A stretch of 7,368 nucleotides of DNA from CAZFRF01 sp964540925 (GTDB lineage Bacteria; Patescibacteriota; Microgenomatia; Levybacterales; UBA12049): the NCBI GenBank assembly GCA_964540925.1, contig CAZIOR010000027.1:1-7368 (forward strand), given 5' to 3'. The notes under the pieces were generated by a model that saw nothing but the letters and a program-made list of their open reading frames with translations, was not told the origin of the DNA and made no database searches. Numbering within the stretch: position 1 is the stretch's first letter; each line of letters begins with the position of its first letter. This document shows, one piece after another, positions 4,739 through 7,368 of this stretch. The translations under genes and the position numbers were made by a program.

Positions 4739-5938
4739 ATGTATAAACAAAACAATTGGAATAGAAATGGTTCTAATAAAAGATCTGGTTCCAAATTTAA
4801 ATACAATTTCAAAAAAAGTGTTAAAAAACTTGACCCAAATCTTTTTATTAGAAAAGCTGAAGAAATTAAAGTAGAGATTGAAGAAAAAGAATTAACACCA
4901 AATACAATTAATCATAGTTTTAATGACTATCAAATTGATGAAAAATTAAAACGAAATATTAAAGACCATGGTTATGAAATTCCCACTGAAATTCAAGCCA
5001 AAGCAATTCCTGAAATCTTATCAGGCCATGATCTCGTTGGCATGGCAAAAACAGGTACTGGAAAAACTGCTGCATTTTTAATCTCCCTAATTAATAAATC
5101 ATATACAGATAGAAGTCAAAGGACATTAATTGTTGTTCCAACTAGAGAACTAGCAACTCAAATCAAAGATGAATATATAATCTTTGCAAAGGGAACGGGT
5201 CTTGAAGTGGTTGCCTTAGTTGGAGGAACAAATATTAAACAACAATTCCACGCGCTTAGACATAAACCTCACTTTGTTATAGGAACACCTGGAAGACTAA
5301 AAGATTTAGTAAATAGAAAAGAATTAAATTTATCACAATTTCAAAATGTAGTTTTAGATGAGGTAGATAAAATGGTAGACATAGGTTTTATTCACGACAT
5401 AAAATATTTAATGTCATTTCTGCCTATTAAGCGTCAGTCTTTATTCTTCTCGGCAACAATCAGTAGTAAAACACAAGAAATTCTAAAAAGCTTTGTTCAT
5501 AATCCCGTAACAATTTCAGTCAAAGAAAAAACAATAAATAATATTGATCAAGATATTATTAAATTAACTAATGGCGAATCGAAGATTGATGCGCTTCATA
5601 ATTTATTAACAACTCCTGGATTTGATAAGGTTATTATCTTTGGAAGAACAAAATGGGGGGTTCAAAGACTCTATGGGGAACTTGCAACGCGTGGCTTTAA
5701 AGTCCAAGCAATTCATGGCAATAAAAATCAAAATCAAAGACAAAAAGCTTTAAGTCAGTTTAAAAACAATGAGATTCAAATATTACTTGCAACAGATGTT
5801 GCCTCAAGAGGTATTGATGTTGATAACATCACCCATGTAATAAACTACGATGCACCAGAATCCTATGATGATTATATTCATAGGATTGGTAGAACAGGTA
5901 GAGCAGGTAAAAAAGGCATCGCGCTAACATTTGTTTAA
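4739..5938 (+). CDS. DEAD-box ATP-dependent RNA helicase, DEVD variant
   Basis: This 399-residue cytoplasmic enzyme would remodel RNA structures using ATP. The N-terminal 60 or so residues are basic, rich in Asn, Lys and Ser, and likely bind RNA. The helicase core follows: Q motif IPTEIQ (81-86), Walker A AKTGTGKT (103-110), motif Ia PTRELA, motif Ib TPGRL (183-187), motif II DEVD (207-210) in place of DEAD, motif III SAT (238-240), motif IV IIFGRT, motif V ATDVASRGID (351-360) and motif VI HRIGRTGR (381-388). The protein stops 11 residues after motif VI, with no C-terminal tail. The catalytic Asp207 and Glu208 are kept, so the ATPase should be active. A good Shine-Dalgarno AGGAG fixes the start. 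The architecture resembles helicases I recall from patescibacterial genomes. The next gene begins two bases after the stop. Confidence 0.95.
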   Translation: MYKQNNWNRNGSNKRSGSKFKYNFKKSVKKLDPNLFIRKAEEIKVEIEEKELTPNTINHSFNDYQIDEKLKRNIKDHGYEIPTEIQAKAIPEILSGHDLVGMAKTGTGKTAAFLISLINKSYTDRSQRTLIVVPTRELATQIKDEYIIFAKGTGLEVVALVGGTNIKQQFHALRHKPHFVIGTPGRLKDLVNRKELNLSQFQNVVLDEVDKMVDIGFIHDIKYLMSFLPIKRQSLFFSATISSKTQEILKSFVHNPVTISVKEKTINNIDQDIIKLTNGESKIDALHNLLTTPGFDKVIIFGRTKWGVQRLYGELATRGFKVQAIHGNKNQNQRQKALSQFKNNEIQILLATDVASRGIDVDNITHVINYDAPESYDDYIHRIGRTGRAGKKGIALTFV

Positions 5939-5940
5939 TT

Positions 5941-7161
5941 ATGAAAACTCTTTTTATCAGTAAAAACTCTCCATTTGAAAGTAGGGGAGGAATAGAACGT
6001 TATATTTCCAATTTAATTGCGTACTATAAAATTACTCCAAATCAAAAACTTTTTTTGATGCTCTCAACCAGTAAAGAAGATTTTGTAGAAAGAAAAGATA
6101 ATATAACAATTTATTATACAAATCATTTACTGCTAACAAGAGATACATTACTTAATAAAACCGCTGTTTCCAAAAAAGCTCAAGGCTTTGCAGAATATGT
6201 TTCAAAAATAATTAAAGACGAAAAAATTGAAATTATATGTGCAGAAAATTTTCATACAGATTTACCTGCTGCTTTTAGTTTACTTTTAACAATTGAGACG
6301 ATTGCTCATAAGATTCCTCTTGTTTTACAAATGCATTCTTTTGCTGCAACTGAACTACAAACTGAATTAGTTAACCAGCTTAAATGGGATAAGATAAGTT
6401 GTGTTAGTAAAAGTGTAGCCGGAGATTGTTTTCAAAAAGGAACTGATATAAATTTTCTCTCTACTCATTATTTAGGAGTTAACAAGGAACAATTTAATCT
6501 CGATATTAATCCCAACTTTAATTTAAAAAAAGATTTATCAATTCCTGAAGATAACTTAATAGTTCTAACCGCTACTAGAATCATTAAAGGAAAAGGAAAT
6601 ATTCTGCAACAAAAAGGTGTGATTAATTTAATAGAAGCATTTTCAAAACTTGCACCACGATATTCCAAATTAAAACTTCTAATTGCAATTGGTAAACCGC
6701 CAGAAAGCTTAACTAATGAATTTGATTTAGCATATGAAATGCTACAAGGATATATAAAGCTACACAACATTGAAAAACAAACAGTATTAAAAATGTTTCC
6801 TTTAGATCAGATGCCTGATGTTTATAGAGCATCCGATGTTTTTGTGTTAGCGTCTGAAAATGAAACATTTGGACAAGTATTTATTGAATCAATGGCTTGT
6901 GGATTACCTGTAATTGGAACAAATGTTGGAGGAATCCCTGAAATCATTAGCGATTTATATAATGGTTTTTTGATACCACCAAATGACTCAAGTATTCTAG
7001 CTCAAAAAATTGAAACATTACTACATGACAGCTCACTTAGAAAGAAATTTATTAACGCAGGAATTAAAACCGTTACAACTAAATTTTCTTCAACTGATCA
7101 ATTAAATAATTTTCATAATGATTTACAGAAGATGGTAGGAAGTTCTTCTTTAGTGGTATAA
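5941..7161 (+). CDS. Glycosyltransferase family 4 (GT-B fold)
   Basis: This 406-residue protein probably transfers a sugar from a nucleotide donor to a lipid- or glycan-linked acceptor at the cytoplasmic face of the membrane. The N-terminal domain starts with the glycine-rich loop SRGGIERY (14-21) typical of GT4 enzymes. The C-terminal domain has the retaining-enzyme E-x7-E motif, Glu308 to Glu316 in ETFGQVFIE, followed by SMACGLPVIGT and GGIPEII, which bind the nucleotide sugar. No transmembrane segment is seen. Donor and acceptor cannot be assigned. Its ATG lies two bases after the helicase stop, and no Shine-Dalgarno sequence is visible, so translation probably depends on ribosomes finishing the helicase. 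Only two bases separate its stop from that of the convergent gene. Confidence 0.93.
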   Translation: MKTLFISKNSPFESRGGIERYISNLIAYYKITPNQKLFLMLSTSKEDFVERKDNITIYYTNHLLLTRDTLLNKTAVSKKAQGFAEYVSKIIKDEKIEIICAENFHTDLPAAFSLLLTIETIAHKIPLVLQMHSFAATELQTELVNQLKWDKISCVSKSVAGDCFQKGTDINFLSTHYLGVNKEQFNLDINPNFNLKKDLSIPEDNLIVLTATRIIKGKGNILQQKGVINLIEAFSKLAPRYSKLKLLIAIGKPPESLTNEFDLAYEMLQGYIKLHNIEKQTVLKMFPLDQMPDVYRASDVFVLASENETFGQVFIESMACGLPVIGTNVGGIPEIISDLYNGFLIPPNDSSILAQKIETLLHDSSLRKKFINAGIKTVTTKFSSTDQLNNFHNDLQKMVGSSSLVV

Positions 7162-7163
7162 AT

Positions 7164-7368
7164 CTATCCTATTGTTCTAAGCCCCATGCTCTTTCTAACA
7201 AAAGAATCAATCACTCTTTGACCAACAATTAAATCTTGTTTTGCTTGTCCTGTAATTGTTAATTTTTGTATTTGCTTAAATGTAAACCAGGAATATTCAC
7301 AATCTTTTTTAAGAAAATCTTGAATTTTATTTACAACAGCATAAAAAATAAAAATATTTTTTTCTTTA
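7164..7368 (-). CDS. C-terminal end of an unknown minus-strand gene, truncated by the window edge
   Basis: On the minus strand a frame stays open from the right edge to a TAG stop at 7166-7164, giving 67 residues without a start codon inside the window that needs to be used. The visible part reads as ordinary soluble protein: a hydrophobic I-F-I-F-Y-A-V-V stretch, then KIQDFLKKDCEYSWFTFKQI, and a basic tail ending FVRKSMGLRTIG. Codon use and amino-acid mix resemble the neighbouring genes, and the + strand here has no competing frame of note. I do not recognise the family. It converges with the glycosyltransferase gene, with two bases between the stops, so the two transcripts must overlap or end inside one another. 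Confidence 0.7.
   Translation of the reverse strand, partial: KEKNIFIFYAVVNKIQDFLKKDCEYSWFTFKQIQKLTITGQAKQDLIVGQRVIDSFVRKSMGLRTIG

Overview
The window is A+T-rich, densely packed bacterial DNA in the standard code: TGA is a genuine stop in two genes and is not read in frame elsewhere. Small genes, a tRNA without an encoded CCA, promoters abutting start codons, and a DEAD-box helicase resembling versions I remember from candidate-phyla-radiation (Patescibacteria) genomes suggest a patescibacterium, perhaps in the Microgenomates. That placement is inference from style, not from a marker gene.

Layout: the 3' part of a tRNA-Gln(TTG) runs off the left edge. Then, all on the + strand, come a two-helix membrane protein of unknown function, a NUDIX hydrolase, an aspartate/glutamate racemase family protein, an Hsp20 small heat-shock protein ending in a strong terminator, a membrane-anchored CE1/LpqC-type esterase, a DUF2177-DUF1295 membrane pair, a DEAD-box RNA helicase and a family 4 glycosyltransferase. 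The C-terminal end of an unknown minus-strand gene enters from the right edge, convergent with the glycosyltransferase.

The regulatory layer is the most informative part. Five genes have a -10 box only 6 to 8 bases before the ATG, which predicts leaderless mRNAs. Only hsp20 and the helicase have a clear leader and Shine-Dalgarno sequence. hsp20 carries a CIRCE operator inside its promoter, pointing to HrcA control. The helicase has a leader of about 158 nt with mutually exclusive hairpins, suggesting post-transcriptional control.

The most unusual structure is a direct repeat of about 40 to 60 bp that begins 1 to 8 bases after the stop codons of the first three genes. Its first two copies also contain the extended -10 promoter of the next gene. 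The NUDIX and racemase genes therefore each sit between two copies, in a cassette-like arrangement that I do not recognise as an integron or any named element. No complete defence system, CRISPR array or transposase is present.
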